From Dichotomicrobium sp964540795 (GTDB lineage: Bacteria > Pseudomonadota > Alphaproteobacteria > Rhizobiales > Rhodomicrobiaceae), in assembly GCA_964540795.1 (NCBI GenBank), contig CAZINX010000001.1, forward strand, positions 1 to 64,000: DNA of 64,000 nucleotides, read 5' to 3'. The position numbers and the translations under genes are program-made. The notes below the pieces were generated by a model. That model did not search any database, was not told the DNA's origin, and saw nothing but the letters and a program-made list of their open reading frames with translations. Positions 16,151-26,010 of the stretch are shown piece by piece; the stretch's first letter is position 1, and the number at the start of each line of letters is the position of its first letter.

Positions 16151-18832
16151 ATGGCTCGCGTTAACGATATACGTTCGACATTTCTGGATTTCTTCGCCCG
16201 GCGCGATCACGAGATCGTGCCGTCCAGCCCGCTCGTGCCGCGCAACGACCCGACCTTGATGTTCGTCAATGCGGGGATGGTCCAGTTCAAGAACGTGTTC
16301 ACCGGCGCGGAAACGCGGCCGTATGACCGTGCCGTCACTTCGCAGAAATGCGTTCGCGCCGGCGGCAAGCACAACGATCTGGATAACGTCGGCTACACCG
16401 CGCGCCACCACACCTTCTTCGAGATGCTGGGGAACTTCTCCTTCGGCGATTACTTCAAGGATCTCGCCATTGAAATGGCGTGGGAGCTGGTGACGAAGGA
16501 ATTCGGCCTGGACCCCAAGCGCCTGCTGGTGACCGTCTACGCGGACGACGACTACGCGGCCGAGTGCTGGAAGAAGATTGCCGGCCTGCCGGAGTCAAAA
16601 ATCCTGCGGATCGCATCGTCCGACAACTTCTGGGCAATGGGCGAGACCGGCCCGTGCGGCCCCTGCTCGGAGATCTTCTTCGACCACGGCGAGCATATCC
16701 CCGGCGGCCCGCCCGGCAGCCCGGACGAGGACGGCGACCGATTCATCGAGATCTGGAACCTGGTCTTCATGCAGTATGACCAGGTGACGCCGGACAAGCG
16801 CGTTGACCTGCCGCGCCCGTCAATCGACACCGGCATGGGGCTGGAGCGCATCGCGGCGGTGCTTCAAGGCACCCACGACAACTATCACACTGATCTGTTC
16901 CAGACGCTGATCAAGGCATCCGAAGAGGTGACGGGCGCGCCCGCGCGCGGCGAGAGGGAGGTCAGCCACCGCGTCATCGCCGACCACCTGCGCGCGACCA
17001 GCTTTTTGATCGCCGATGGCGTTCTGCCGTCGAACGAGGGACGGGGCTATGTCCTGCGCCGTATCATGCGCCGCGCCATGCGCCATGCGCACATGCTGGG
17101 CGCGAAGGAGCCGGTGATTTACAAGCTGGTGTCCGTGCTGGCGCGCGAGATGGGCCAGGCTTATCCCGAATTGCACCGCGCCGAGGCGCTCATCACCGAG
17201 ACGCTCAAGCTCGAAGAAGGCCGCTTCATGCGCACGCTCGACCGCGGGATGCAGCTTCTGCGGGACGAAACAGAAAGTCTGGGTGAAGGCGAGACGCTTT
17301 CCGGCGAGACGGCGTTCAAGCTCTACGACACCTACGGCTTCCCGCTCGACCTGACGCAGGACGCGCTCAAGACCCGCGGGATCGCGGTGGACACGGATGG
17401 CTTTCAGGCGGCGATGGAACGCCAGAAAGCCGAGGCGCGCAAGGCCTGGGCCGGCTCGGGCGAGGCGGCGACCGACAAGCTTTGGTTCGACCTGCGCGAC
17501 GAACTCGGCGCGAGCGAATTCCTCGGCTACGGCACCGAGCGCGCGGAAGGCGAGATCACCGCGCTCATCAAGAACGGCAAGCGCGTCAAGCAGCTTCGCA
17601 AGGGCGACAGCGGCGTGGTCATCACCAACCAGACGCCGTTTTACGGCGAGGCGGGCGGCCAGGTCGGAGATCGCGGCCAGATCATCACCGCCAAAGGCGC
17701 AAGCTTGCGCGTCGACGACACGCAGAAGAAGCTCGGCGATCTTATCTGCCATTACGGCGAAGTGGTGCGCGGCCCGCTGAAAGTTGGCGATCAGGTGCAT
17801 ATGCATGTCGATCAGCAGCGGCGCGCGGCGACCCGGCGCAGTCACTCGGCTACCCATCTGATCCACGAGGCGCTGCGGTTGGTGCTGGGCGAGCATGTTG
17901 CGCAAAAAGGCTCGCTCGTGGAGCCGGGCCGGCTGCGCTTCGACTTTTCACACCCCAAGCCGATCAGCGACAGGGAACTGCGTCAGATCGAGGACATCGC
18001 CAACGCGATTGTCTTGCAGAACGACGCTGTGACGACGCGGCTGATGAGCGTCGATGAGGCCATCGAGCAGGGCGCGCTGGCGCTGTTCGGCGAGAAGTAC
18101 GGCGAGGAGGTGCGCGTCGTCGCGATGGGCCGCGCGGAGAGCGAGCACGAAGAAAAGCCGTTCTCGATCGAACTGTGCGGCGGCACCCATGTCGCGCGCA
18201 CCGGCGATATCGGGCTGATCGCCATTATCAGCGAGAGCGCGGTTTCCGCGGGCGTCCGGCGCATCGAGGCGCTGACCGGCGACGCGGCGCGGGCCTATCT
18301 GCGCGCGCGCGACCGAGAGGTGCGCGAGGCGGCGGAAGTGCTCAAAACCAAGCCGGATGAACTGATCGAGCGCATCCAGAGCCTGATCGAGGAGCGCCGC
18401 AAGCTCAACCGCGAACTGGCCGAAGCGCGCAAGAAGCTTGCGCTCGGCGGCGCGGCGGCGGGCGCGAATGGCGCTGGCGCGGTGCGCGAGGTCGGGGCTG
18501 TGAAGATGCTGGGCCGCGCGGTTGAGGGCATCCCGCCGAAGGAACTGCGCGGTTTGGTCGATGACGGCAAGCGCCAGATTGGCTCTGGCATCGTGGCGAT
18601 CGTTGGCACAGGCGAGGACGGCAAGGCCGGCCTGGTGGTCGGCGTGACCGACGACCTGACGGATGAATACGACGCGGTGGAACTGGTGCGCGCCGGGGCG
18701 GAAGCGCTCGGCGGCAAGGGCGGCGGCGGCCGGCGCGACATGGCGCAAGCCGGCGGCCCGGACGGCTCGCGCGCCCAGGAGGCGCTGGACGCGATCGAGG
18801 AACGGCTGAAGCAGGAGACTGTCGGGGCCTGA
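16151..18832 (+). CDS. alaS: Alanine--tRNA ligase
   Basis: Class II synthetase of 893 residues. The N-terminal catalytic core has VNAGMVQFKNVF, HTFFEMLGNFSFGDYFK and FLIADGVLPSNEGRGYVLRR. The editing domain has the zinc motif HSATHLIHEAL with the later CGGTHVARTGDIG. A C-Ala domain starts near residue 740 and contains Gly-rich GGKGGGGRRDMAQAGG. Length and order match the family. It lies 160 bases after recA and 13 bases before the DUF952 gene. Confidence 0.97.
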   Translation: MARVNDIRSTFLDFFARRDHEIVPSSPLVPRNDPTLMFVNAGMVQFKNVFTGAETRPYDRAVTSQKCVRAGGKHNDLDNVGYTARHHTFFEMLGNFSFGDYFKDLAIEMAWELVTKEFGLDPKRLLVTVYADDDYAAECWKKIAGLPESKILRIASSDNFWAMGETGPCGPCSEIFFDHGEHIPGGPPGSPDEDGDRFIEIWNLVFMQYDQVTPDKRVDLPRPSIDTGMGLERIAAVLQGTHDNYHTDLFQTLIKASEEVTGAPARGEREVSHRVIADHLRATSFLIADGVLPSNEGRGYVLRRIMRRAMRHAHMLGAKEPVIYKLVSVLAREMGQAYPELHRAEALITETLKLEEGRFMRTLDRGMQLLRDETESLGEGETLSGETAFKLYDTYGFPLDLTQDALKTRGIAVDTDGFQAAMERQKAEARKAWAGSGEAATDKLWFDLRDELGASEFLGYGTERAEGEITALIKNGKRVKQLRKGDSGVVITNQTPFYGEAGGQVGDRGQIITAKGASLRVDDTQKKLGDLICHYGEVVRGPLKVGDQVHMHVDQQRRAATRRSHSATHLIHEALRLVLGEHVAQKGSLVEPGRLRFDFSHPKPISDRELRQIEDIANAIVLQNDAVTTRLMSVDEAIEQGALALFGEKYGEEVRVVAMGRAESEHEEKPFSIELCGGTHVARTGDIGLIAIISESAVSAGVRRIEALTGDAARAYLRARDREVREAAEVLKTKPDELIERIQSLIEERRKLNRELAEARKKLALGGAAAGANGAGAVREVGAVKMLGRAVEGIPPKELRGLVDDGKRQIGSGIVAIVGTGEDGKAGLVVGVTDDLTDEYDAVELVRAGAEALGGKGGGGRRDMAQAGGPDGSRAQEALDAIEERLKQETVGA

Positions 18833-18845
18833 CCCCAGAGACCTT

Positions 18846-19214
18846 ATGAGCGAGATCGTTTACAAGGTGGTCGGCGCCGATGAATGGCGCGAAGCGCAAG
18901 CCGCGGGCGTCTATCGCGGCTCGGCGGACGATGTGCGCGACGGCTTCATTCATTTCTCCACTGCCGATCAGCTTCCGGGCACGCTCGCCAAGCATTTCAG
19001 CGGGCAGGACGGACTTTTTCTGGTTGCCGTGTATGCGGCGGCGCTGGGCGACAAGCTCGTTTGGGAGCCGTCGCGGCGCGGCGAACTGTTCCCGCACCTT
19101 TACAGCGCGCTGCCCATCGAAACGAGCCTCTGGACCACGCCGATCACGCTGGGCTCCGATGGCGCGCACGAGCTGCCCGCCGATCTGCCAGGTAAACGCG
19201 GAGCGGCGTCGTGA
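18846..19214 (+). CDS. DUF952 domain-containing protein
   Basis: Small cytoplasmic protein of 122 residues with the DUF952 pattern: IVYKVVGADEWREAQAAGVY, then DGFIHFSTADQLPGTLAKHF and the C-terminal RGELFPHLYSALPI. Its fold is related to ADP-ribosyltransferase/RNA-2'-phosphotransferase-like proteins in some classifications, but its function is unknown. It stands 13 bases after alaS and overlaps pyrD by four bases (GTGA), so it is probably translated in coupling with pyrD. DUF952-pyrD adjacency is common in Hyphomicrobiales. Confidence 0.88.
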   Translation: MSEIVYKVVGADEWREAQAAGVYRGSADDVRDGFIHFSTADQLPGTLAKHFSGQDGLFLVAVYAAALGDKLVWEPSRRGELFPHLYSALPIETSLWTTPITLGSDGAHELPADLPGKRGAAS

Positions 19215-20299
19215 AGTCCAGCGTCCTCCGTCTCGCCCAGGCCGGCCTGCTCTCGCTTGACCCCGAACGCGCGCATGACCTGACGCTGCGCGCGCTGGAG
19301 CACGGCTTCTACCCCAAGCCCGAGCTGCTGCGCGATCCGCGCCTCGCGCAGCACCTGTTTGGCTGCCATTTCGCCAACCCTGTCGGCATGGCCGCGGGCT
19401 TCGACAAGGATGCGCGCGTCCTGTCCCCGCTGTTCGAACTGGGCTTCGGCTTCGTCGAAATTGGCACGGTCACGCCCCAGCCGCAGCCAGGTAACCCGCG
19501 CCCGCGTGTGTTCCGCCTCATCAAGCCGCGCGGCGTCATCAACCGGCTGGGCTTCAACAGCCAGGGGCATGGCGCGGTCCATGAACGGCTCGCGCGCCAG
19601 CGATTTCAGGGCGTCGTGGGGGTCAACATCGGCGCGAACAAGGATTCAGACGACTTCATCGCCGATTATGAAGCCGGGATGCGCGCCTTTGCCGACTGCG
19701 CGGATTATTTCACCGTTAATGTCTCCTCGCCCAACACGCCGGGCCTGCGCGCGCTGCAGACGCCGGACAGGCTGAACGCGCTTCTGGAGCGGCTGACCGC
19801 ACTCCGCGCCGAGCTGGCCGGAACGAGCCCCGCGCCGCCGCTTCTCGTCAAGCTGTCGCCTGACATCCCGGAGGCCGAACTGCCGGGCGTTATCCAGACG
19901 GTGATGGCGCATGACGTGGCGGGACTGATCCTGACGAACACGACGCTGTCGCGTCTTGATCTTGAGGGCGTGGCGCACGCCAACGAAACCGGCGGGCTTT
20001 CGGGCCGGCCGCTGTTCGCGCTGGCCACGCGCGTGCTCGCGCAGGTTTATCAGTTGAGCGAGGGCAAGCTGCCGTTGATTGGGGTCGGCGGCGTCGACTC
20101 GGCGGAAACCGCACTGGCGAAGATCGAAGCGGGGGCCTCGCTGGTCCAGCTTTACACGGGTTTGATATATGAAGGCGTCGGGCTGGTCGCGGAAATTCTC
20201 AACGGCCTGTCGGCGGCGCTGGACCGGGCGGGCGCGGCCTCGCTGGCCGACTTGCGCGGGACGCGCGCGGGCGAATGGGCGGCGCGGCCGGCGGCCTGA
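19211..20299 (+). CDS. pyrD: Quinone-dependent dihydroorotate dehydrogenase (class 2)
   Basis: Membrane-associated FMN enzyme of 362 residues. It oxidises dihydroorotate to orotate in pyrimidine synthesis, with electrons to quinone. The N-terminal helical extension (residues 1-45) for membrane/quinone contact marks class 2. Visible motifs are NPVGMAAGFDKDARV, the catalytic serine loop NVSSPNTPGLRALQ, the FMN-contact ILTNTTLSR and IGVGGVDSAETALAKIEAGA. The GTG start overlaps the DUF952 stop. A 170-base gap to accD follows. Confidence 0.96.
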   Translation: MKSSVLRLAQAGLLSLDPERAHDLTLRALEHGFYPKPELLRDPRLAQHLFGCHFANPVGMAAGFDKDARVLSPLFELGFGFVEIGTVTPQPQPGNPRPRVFRLIKPRGVINRLGFNSQGHGAVHERLARQRFQGVVGVNIGANKDSDDFIADYEAGMRAFADCADYFTVNVSSPNTPGLRALQTPDRLNALLERLTALRAELAGTSPAPPLLVKLSPDIPEAELPGVIQTVMAHDVAGLILTNTTLSRLDLEGVAHANETGGLSGRPLFALATRVLAQVYQLSEGKLPLIGVGGVDSAETALAKIEAGASLVQLYTGLIYEGVGLVAEILNGLSAALDRAGAASLADLRGTRAGEWAARPAA

Positions 20300-20469
20300 G
20301 GCCCAGGCTTGCGCGAATCCCGGTGGACAGCCGCGCGCCCATCTGGCACATCGGCAGGCGATCGGCCTGTCGCGGCGACGTCACATTTCCCGCGCGCCGC
20401 GTCTGGATCGCGCGGGGCACGTCGCTTAAATCATTTACAATTCGATCTGCGACGAAAGGCGAGAGTGCA

Positions 20470-21552
20470 GTGAACTGGATCAATAACGTTGTCCGGCCCA
20501 AGATCCGCGATTTCTGGCGAAAGCGCGAGATGCCGGACAATCTGTGGGTCAAATGCCCGGACAGCGGGCAGATGATCTTCTATCGCGACCTGGAAGCGAA
20601 CCAGTTCGTCGTGCCCGGCTCCGGCTATCACATGCGCATGGCCGCGCCGGCGCGGCTGGCCTCGCTTTTCGATGATGGCGAATACGAGACGATCGAGTTG
20701 CCTGAGGTCCCGCTAGACCCGCTCAAATTCCGCGACGAGCGCCGCTACACCGATCGCCTCAAGGACGCCAAGGCCAAGACCGGCCTGCAGGACGCCGTGG
20801 TGGTCGCGACCGGCACCCTGGACGACCGCCCGGTGACAGCGGCGGTACAGGACTTCAACTTCATGGGCGGCTCGCTCGGCATGGCCGCTGGCGAGGCGGT
20901 GCTCAAGGGGATGTTCACGGCGGTGGAGCGCGGCACTCCGTTCATCCTGTTCGCGGCTTCGGGCGGCGCGCGAATGCAGGAAGGCGTCTTGTCGCTCATG
21001 CAGATGCCGCGCACGACAGTGGGCGTGCAGCGGCTGAACGAGGCGCGGCTGCCCTATATCGTCGTCATGACGCATCCGACGACGGGCGGCGTGACGGCTT
21101 CTTACGCCATGCTCGGCGACGTGCATCTGGCCGAGCCGGGCGCGCTCATTTGCTTCGCCGGGCCGCGCGTGATCGAGCAGACCATCCGCGAAAAGCTGCC
21201 CGAAGGTTTCCAGCGCGCGGAATACCTGCTGGAGCACGGCATGGTCGACAAGGTGGTGCATCGCCACCAGCTCCGCGCGACGATCAGCCGGATCTGCGGG
21301 CTTCTCATGGCGCAGCGCGAGCGCCAGTATGCGCACCGGCAGCCGACCGACGCGCCGCGCATCGGCCCGCCGCTCAATGGCGCGGGCTCGGAAGACGAAG
21401 CGCATGTCCCGCATGGCGCGCAGCCGAACGGCCGCGCCGACGGCGAACACGCAGAGACCGCCGAGGAGGGTGAATCTGCGACGCCGCCCGCCAACGGCGA
21501 GCCTGCCGACGACACGGCCAAGACGACGCGCGGGGACACGCATTTGTCGTGA
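20470..21552 (+). CDS. accD: Acetyl-CoA carboxylase carboxyltransferase subunit beta (zinc-ribbon-less)
   Basis: Beta subunit of the acetyl-CoA carboxylase carboxyltransferase, 360 residues, pairing with AccA in fatty acid synthesis. The crotonase-type core shows FMGGSLGMAAGEAV, FAASGGARMQEGVLSLMQM and HPTTGGVTASYAMLGDV. The N-terminal Cys4 zinc ribbon of E. coli AccD is reduced to one cysteine (LWVKCPDSG, then VVPGSGYHMRM). The C-terminal 60 residues are an acidic, low-complexity tail. Translation starts at GTG 20470 (VNWINNVVRPKIRDF), the usual N-terminus in the group; the open frame further upstream has no similarity. Confidence 0.95.
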   Translation: MNWINNVVRPKIRDFWRKREMPDNLWVKCPDSGQMIFYRDLEANQFVVPGSGYHMRMAAPARLASLFDDGEYETIELPEVPLDPLKFRDERRYTDRLKDAKAKTGLQDAVVVATGTLDDRPVTAAVQDFNFMGGSLGMAAGEAVLKGMFTAVERGTPFILFAASGGARMQEGVLSLMQMPRTTVGVQRLNEARLPYIVVMTHPTTGGVTASYAMLGDVHLAEPGALICFAGPRVIEQTIREKLPEGFQRAEYLLEHGMVDKVVHRHQLRATISRICGLLMAQRERQYAHRQPTDAPRIGPPLNGAGSEDEAHVPHGAQPNGRADGEHAETAEEGESATPPANGEPADDTAKTTRGDTHLS

Positions 21553-21649
21553 GCCGCGCTTTACGCCCGCGCCGCGATCTGCGACGTTGCTTGCCACTCC
21601 GGCGCTGACCGCTGGGGCGCCCAACCCCCGAACGAACGGACCTGAACCC

Positions 21650-22978
21650 GTGGCGACTCCCGACTCTGCGACCATTCTGTACCGGCTCGAACAGCTGCAT
21701 CCCAAACTGATCGATCTTTCGCTCGGGCGGATCGAGCGGCTCGCTGGCTCGCTGGGCAACCCGCATGAGCGGCTGCCGCCGGTCATCCACGTCGCCGGGA
21801 CGAACGGCAAGGGTTCCGTGATCGCCTATCTCAAGGCGATGCTGGAGGCGGCGGGCCTGCGCGTGCATGTCTACACCTCCCCGCATCTGCGCGCCTTCAA
21901 CGAACGCATCTGCCTGGCCGGGCCGGACGGGGCCGCGCCAATCGCCGAGGATGCGCTCAGCGAGTTGCTGGAGCGGGTCGAGCGCGCCAATGCGGGCGAG
22001 CCGATCACGTTTTTTGAGATTACGACTGCGGCGGCGTTCCTGGCTTTTGCCGAACTTCCGGCGGATGTCGTCATCCTCGAAACCGGACTGGGCGGACGCC
22101 TCGACGCGACGAACATCGTCTCCAGGCCGGCTCTGAGCGTCATAACGCCGGTGTCGATCGACCATGCCGATTTCCTCGGCGACACCATCCCGCAGATCGC
22201 CGCGGAAAAGGCGGGCATCATCAAGCCGGGTGTGCCTTGCGTGGTGGCGCGCCAGCCGGATGAGGCGCTGGATGCGATCGTCTGTCAGGCGAGCGAGATG
22301 CGTGCGCCGATCTTCGCCGGCGGCGGCGCCTGGGATGCTTACGAGCAGCACGGCCGGCTCGTGTTTCAGGACGACAAGGAACTGATCGACCTGCCGCTGC
22401 CGCGCCTGATTGGACGGCACCAGATCGAGAATGCCGGGATTGCGGTCGCGGCGGCGCGCAATCTGCCCGGCTTCGAGATCAGCGAGAGCGATATCGCCAC
22501 GGGCTTGAACAAGGTCGTCTGGCCGGCGCGGCTCCAGCGGCTTGGGCCGGGGGCGCTGCACGCGCTGACCTTCCCGAATTCCGAGCTGTGGCTCGATGGC
22601 GGCCATAACCCGTCAGCCGCGCAGGCGCTCGCGGGCGCGATGGCTGAGTTGGAGGAGCGCGTGCCGTGCCCGCTGCACCTCATCATCGGCATGATGTCGA
22701 ACAAGGACGCAGGCGCGTTTCTCGCGCCCTTCGCGGGCCTGACCGAGTTCGTGGCGACCGTCGCGATCCCCGGGCAGCCGAACGCTTACACGGCCGATGA
22801 GCTTGCGACGATGGCCCGGCATCAAAGCCTGCTGGCCCAGCCCGCGCGCGATCTGGAGGACGCATTCAACCTCAGCCGCAGCGTCGCGCAGGGGCCGGTG
22901 CGCATCCTGATGACCGGCTCGCTGTATTTCGCCGGCAAGGTGCTGGAGGCGCATCAGCACGGGCTTGCGCGAATCTGA
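21650..22978 (+). CDS. folC: Folylpolyglutamate synthase / dihydrofolate synthase
   Basis: Mur-ligase family enzyme of 442 residues. It adds glutamate to dihydropteroate and folates in the cytoplasm. The P-loop is HVAGTNGKGSVIAYLK, the omega-loop region follows (YTSPHLRAFNERI), and ETGLGGRLDATNIV, HADFLGDTIPQIAAEKAGIIK and the C-terminal LDGGHNPSAAQAL are all present. GTG 21650 is the only reasonable start near the family N-terminus. It follows accD by 97 bases in the same direction, as in many Hyphomicrobiales. Confidence 0.95.
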   Translation: MATPDSATILYRLEQLHPKLIDLSLGRIERLAGSLGNPHERLPPVIHVAGTNGKGSVIAYLKAMLEAAGLRVHVYTSPHLRAFNERICLAGPDGAAPIAEDALSELLERVERANAGEPITFFEITTAAAFLAFAELPADVVILETGLGGRLDATNIVSRPALSVITPVSIDHADFLGDTIPQIAAEKAGIIKPGVPCVVARQPDEALDAIVCQASEMRAPIFAGGGAWDAYEQHGRLVFQDDKELIDLPLPRLIGRHQIENAGIAVAAARNLPGFEISESDIATGLNKVVWPARLQRLGPGALHALTFPNSELWLDGGHNPSAAQALAGAMAELEERVPCPLHLIIGMMSNKDAGAFLAPFAGLTEFVATVAIPGQPNAYTADELATMARHQSLLAQPARDLEDAFNLSRSVAQGPVRILMTGSLYFAGKVLEAHQHGLARI

Positions 22979-22987
22979 TCCGCCGCT

Positions 22988-23329
22988 CTAGCCGTCGTCG
23001 TCCGCGCCGCGCGCCTGAAGCGCAGACAGGATGCGCGAGCGTTCCGGCTCCGGCTGCTGATCGATGATGTCGAGCACACGCCGCAATTCGCGCCGCAGGC
23101 CGTAAATCTGGTCCATCAGATCGAGCACGACGGGCACCGCCTCATCGTTGAGGCCCATGCGCTGGCGCAAGTCGGCAATCAGCGAAATGCGTGCGACATC
23201 GACTTCGGTGAAGCTATAGTCCGCCTCGCCGCGCGCTGGACGAATCCAGCCGTATTGGATCCACACGCGCAGATCGCTCTCGCTGACGCCTTCGACTTCG
23301 AGAATGACCTCACGAATGCCGCGCATCAC
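22988..23329 (-). CDS. cbpM: Chaperone modulator CbpM
   Basis: MerR-like helical protein of 113 residues. It binds the J-domain of CbpA and blocks its co-chaperone activity. It shows the HTH-like VSESDLRVWIQYGWIRPARG and YSFTEVDVARISLIADLR, followed by a helical region. Its start overlaps the cbpA stop by four bases (ATGA), so the two are made together. It is convergent with folC, with only 9 bases between the stops. Confidence 0.88.
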   Translation of the reverse strand: MMRGIREVILEVEGVSESDLRVWIQYGWIRPARGEADYSFTEVDVARISLIADLRQRMGLNDEAVPVVLDLMDQIYGLRRELRRVLDIIDQQPEPERSRILSALQARGADDDG

Positions 23330-24255
23330 AGATAGGCTCTCAGTTTCGCTCTCGGGTCAAAACCGCTGGTTCCGCCATGCGCGTCGCGCCACTGCTGCAT
23401 GGCCTTTTCCAGCTCAGGATCGGGCTTTGCGGGCAGGACCAGCCTGGTGCGGACATGCTGGTCGCCGCTCTTCCTGGTGCGGGCATTCTCGATGCCCTTG
23501 CCGCGCAGGCGGAATGTCTGCCCGCCGCTTGTGCCTTTCGGGATGGTGAGCGCGACCTTGCCGTGAATGGTCGGCACCTGCACCTTCGCGCCGAGCACCG
23601 CCTCGTCCACGCTCAGCGGCACCTCGACGATGATGTCGTCGCCGTCGCGCTCGAAGACCGGGTGCGGGCGGATGCTCAACTCGATCAGCGCGTCGCCCGG
23701 CTGGCCGCGCCCGACGCCCGGCTCACCCTTGCCGCGCAGCCGCAGCACCTGACCGTCCGTCACGCCTGCGGGCACATTGATGTCGAGCGTGCCGCCTTCG
23801 GGCAGCGTCACCCGTTTTTTCGCGCCAAGCGCCGCTTCGAGGAAGTCGATCTCCAGGTGGTAGCGATAATCCATCCCCGCCATGTGGAACTCGCCGCCAC
23901 GCCCGCGCCCGGTCCGGCCGAAGATATCGCCGAAGATATCGCCGAAATCCTCGAAGCCGCCGCGCGAGTGATACTGATAGCCGCCCGCGCCATCGGCGTA
24001 TTCGCGGTACGAATGATGCGCCGCGCGTTCCTGGCCGCTCTCGTCGATCTCGCCCGCGTCGTAACGTTTGCGCTTCTCCGGGTCGCCCAGGATCGCAAAG
24101 GCCGCGGAGATGCGCTTGAATTTGTCCTCGGCCTGCTTGTCGCCGGGGTGCAAGTCGGGATGATGCTCCTTCGCCAGACGCCGGTACGCCTTGCGGATAT
24201 CTTCGTCCGACGCGCTCCGGCTCACCCCGAGTTCGCTGTAAAGATCCGTTGCCAT
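23326..24255 (-). CDS. cbpA: DnaJ-like co-chaperone CbpA
   Basis: J-domain protein of 309 residues. The J-domain (residues 1-70) has the HPD motif in RLAKEHHPDLHPG. A Gly/Tyr/His-rich linker contains two near copies of FGDIFGDIFGRTGRGRGG-type sequence. The DnaJ C-terminal substrate domains have no zinc-finger cysteines, as in CbpA rather than DnaJ. It stimulates DnaK. The in-frame ATG at 24366 would add 37 residues before MATDLYSELGVS, so 24255 is the start. The 150 bases upstream to ppx hold no gene. Confidence 0.92.
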   Translation of the reverse strand: MATDLYSELGVSRSASDEDIRKAYRRLAKEHHPDLHPGDKQAEDKFKRISAAFAILGDPEKRKRYDAGEIDESGQERAAHHSYREYADGAGGYQYHSRGGFEDFGDIFGDIFGRTGRGRGGEFHMAGMDYRYHLEIDFLEAALGAKKRVTLPEGGTLDINVPAGVTDGQVLRLRGKGEPGVGRGQPGDALIELSIRPHPVFERDGDDIIVEVPLSVDEAVLGAKVQVPTIHGKVALTIPKGTSGGQTFRLRGKGIENARTRKSGDQHVRTRLVLPAKPDPELEKAMQQWRDAHGGTSGFDPRAKLRAYL

Positions 24256-24405
24256 TCCGTGTCTTGAATCCTTTCGGGCGGTGCCGACGGCCTTCTCCGG
24301 CGCGCATTCCAGCTTTGCGTCATACCATAGAATCAACTTTTCGGCGCATACGGCAAGTCCAGGCAATGCCGCCTTGTGAAATGCGCGGCGCGCGCTGGCT
24401 CCGGT

Positions 24406-25995
24406 TCAGCGCAGCTTGTCGCTCAGCGCCGAAACCAGCCGCGGAGGACGCCCGCCGGTTGCGTCCGCGTTGATGCTCGCTTTCAGATTTAGCACGCTGG
24501 CAAGCTGCGCCAACCGCTGGCGCACCTTCTCGCCGTCGAATTCGCGGAATTTGGGCGGCAGATTGAGGGTCAGCCGGCCATCCACGACCGCCAGCGGCGT
24601 GCGGCTGATGATGCCCGGCGTCCCGGCCGAGACGATGTAGGCCACGCGCATCGCGCTGCCGAGCATTCGCGCGCGTTCATGCGCCCGCTCGCCATCGGGG
24701 CTTTGCGCCAGCAGATTGCGGAACAGGGGGCTCAATTCGCCTTTCAGCGAGCCTTCATGCCGGTAATAGTTGGCCAGCGCAATGAACAGCCGTCCCGGGT
24801 GGTCGGTGCCGGCCACCGCCCAGTGCGCTGACAGGTTCAGGCTCTGTTCGCCGCGATAATCCGGGTGCGCGCGCCAGCCGACATCCGACAGCAGACAGGC
24901 GGCGTGGCGCAGGCGGCGCTCTTCGGCAGTCTCCTCATGTCCGGCAAGGGCGAACAGGTTATCCGTCCATTTGCAAAGTTCGCGCACGTAGTCGAGCGAA
25001 CGCCCACCGATGGCCGCGGCATCCTCGCAAGCGGCGATGAGCGGATCGCGCGCGCGCTCTTTTTCGTCGAGCAGCGTGTAGAGCAGCCCTTCGCGAACGC
25101 CGAATGCCGAGATCACAAGATGCGAGGGTTTCACCCGCTTGAGCAGCCGCGACATCACCAGACAGGCATGTCGAATGGTGTCGCGCCGGCTTCTGGAAAT
25201 CTGCTCGATGCCTGGGACGGCCCCATTCGCGCTTTTCACGACCTCGCGCGTGAAGCGCTGCGCCTCGTCGGCGTCGATCTGGTAGCCATGAAAAATCCGC
25301 AGCGGATAGCCGGTCTTGACCATGTGCAGCCGCGCGATCGCGCGCCACTCGCCGCCGATGGCGAAGAATGGACGATCCTTTCCCAGATCGAGCCAGTCCA
25401 CCTCGGCAAATGCGCGGTCCGCCTCGGTTTTGCCGGCGCCCAAGTCGTCGCCGTAAGCCTCGTGCATGTAGAGGTGCCCGAGCGACAGGCTCACGGGGCG
25501 CGGGTCGTCAAGGCGTATCTGGCGGTCCCGGATTTCCACCAGTTCCAGCGAACGCCCGCCGATATCGCCCGCCAGCCCGTCAACCTGCATGAAGCCGGAG
25601 AGGATGCCGTTCGCGGTGAGTTCAGCCTCGCGCACATCGCTGAGGATTTCGATCCTGGTGCCGCAAATCTTCTCGGCCGCGGCGATGAACGCAGCGCCAT
25701 TCTCGGCGATCCGCACTGCGGCCGTGGCGAAGGGATAAAAGCGCTTCACGCCCATATGGGCGACGAGCGCGCGGAAGCGGCGCAGCGTTCCCAGCGCGCG
25801 GGCGACATTCTCGTCCTGCATCCGTCCGGTGCGGGCCACGCCGCTGCCGAGACGGCAAGTGACGCTTTCGTTGTGGAGTTGGGTCGGGCTGCGTGTGAGG
25901 CCCTCGAAAATGACCAGGCGCACCGAGTTCGAGCCGATGTCGATGACCGCAACGGGCTTGCGCCGGTCGAAGCGAGGGCGCTCATCCTGTTGCAT
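24406..25995 (-). CDS. ppx: Exopolyphosphatase (Ppx/GppA family)
   Basis: Enzyme of 529 residues that removes phosphate from polyphosphate ends. Some members hydrolyse pppGpp. It is an ASKHA-fold ATPase-like protein with VIDIGSNSVRLVIFEG, the SDVREAELTANGILSG loop, DIGGRSLELVEI and FFAIGGEWRAIA. An HD-like C-terminal domain follows (AACLLSDVGWRAHPDYRGEQ). It sits 15 bases after ppk in the same direction, so synthesis and degradation of polyphosphate are co-transcribed. Confidence 0.93.
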   Translation of the reverse strand: MQQDERPRFDRRKPVAVIDIGSNSVRLVIFEGLTRSPTQLHNESVTCRLGSGVARTGRMQDENVARALGTLRRFRALVAHMGVKRFYPFATAAVRIAENGAAFIAAAEKICGTRIEILSDVREAELTANGILSGFMQVDGLAGDIGGRSLELVEIRDRQIRLDDPRPVSLSLGHLYMHEAYGDDLGAGKTEADRAFAEVDWLDLGKDRPFFAIGGEWRAIARLHMVKTGYPLRIFHGYQIDADEAQRFTREVVKSANGAVPGIEQISRSRRDTIRHACLVMSRLLKRVKPSHLVISAFGVREGLLYTLLDEKERARDPLIAACEDAAAIGGRSLDYVRELCKWTDNLFALAGHEETAEERRLRHAACLLSDVGWRAHPDYRGEQSLNLSAHWAVAGTDHPGRLFIALANYYRHEGSLKGELSPLFRNLLAQSPDGERAHERARMLGSAMRVAYIVSAGTPGIISRTPLAVVDGRLTLNLPPKFREFDGEKVRQRLAQLASVLNLKASINADATGGRPPRLVSALSDKLR

Positions 25996-26010
25996 GGGGA
26001 AAGATCCGCA

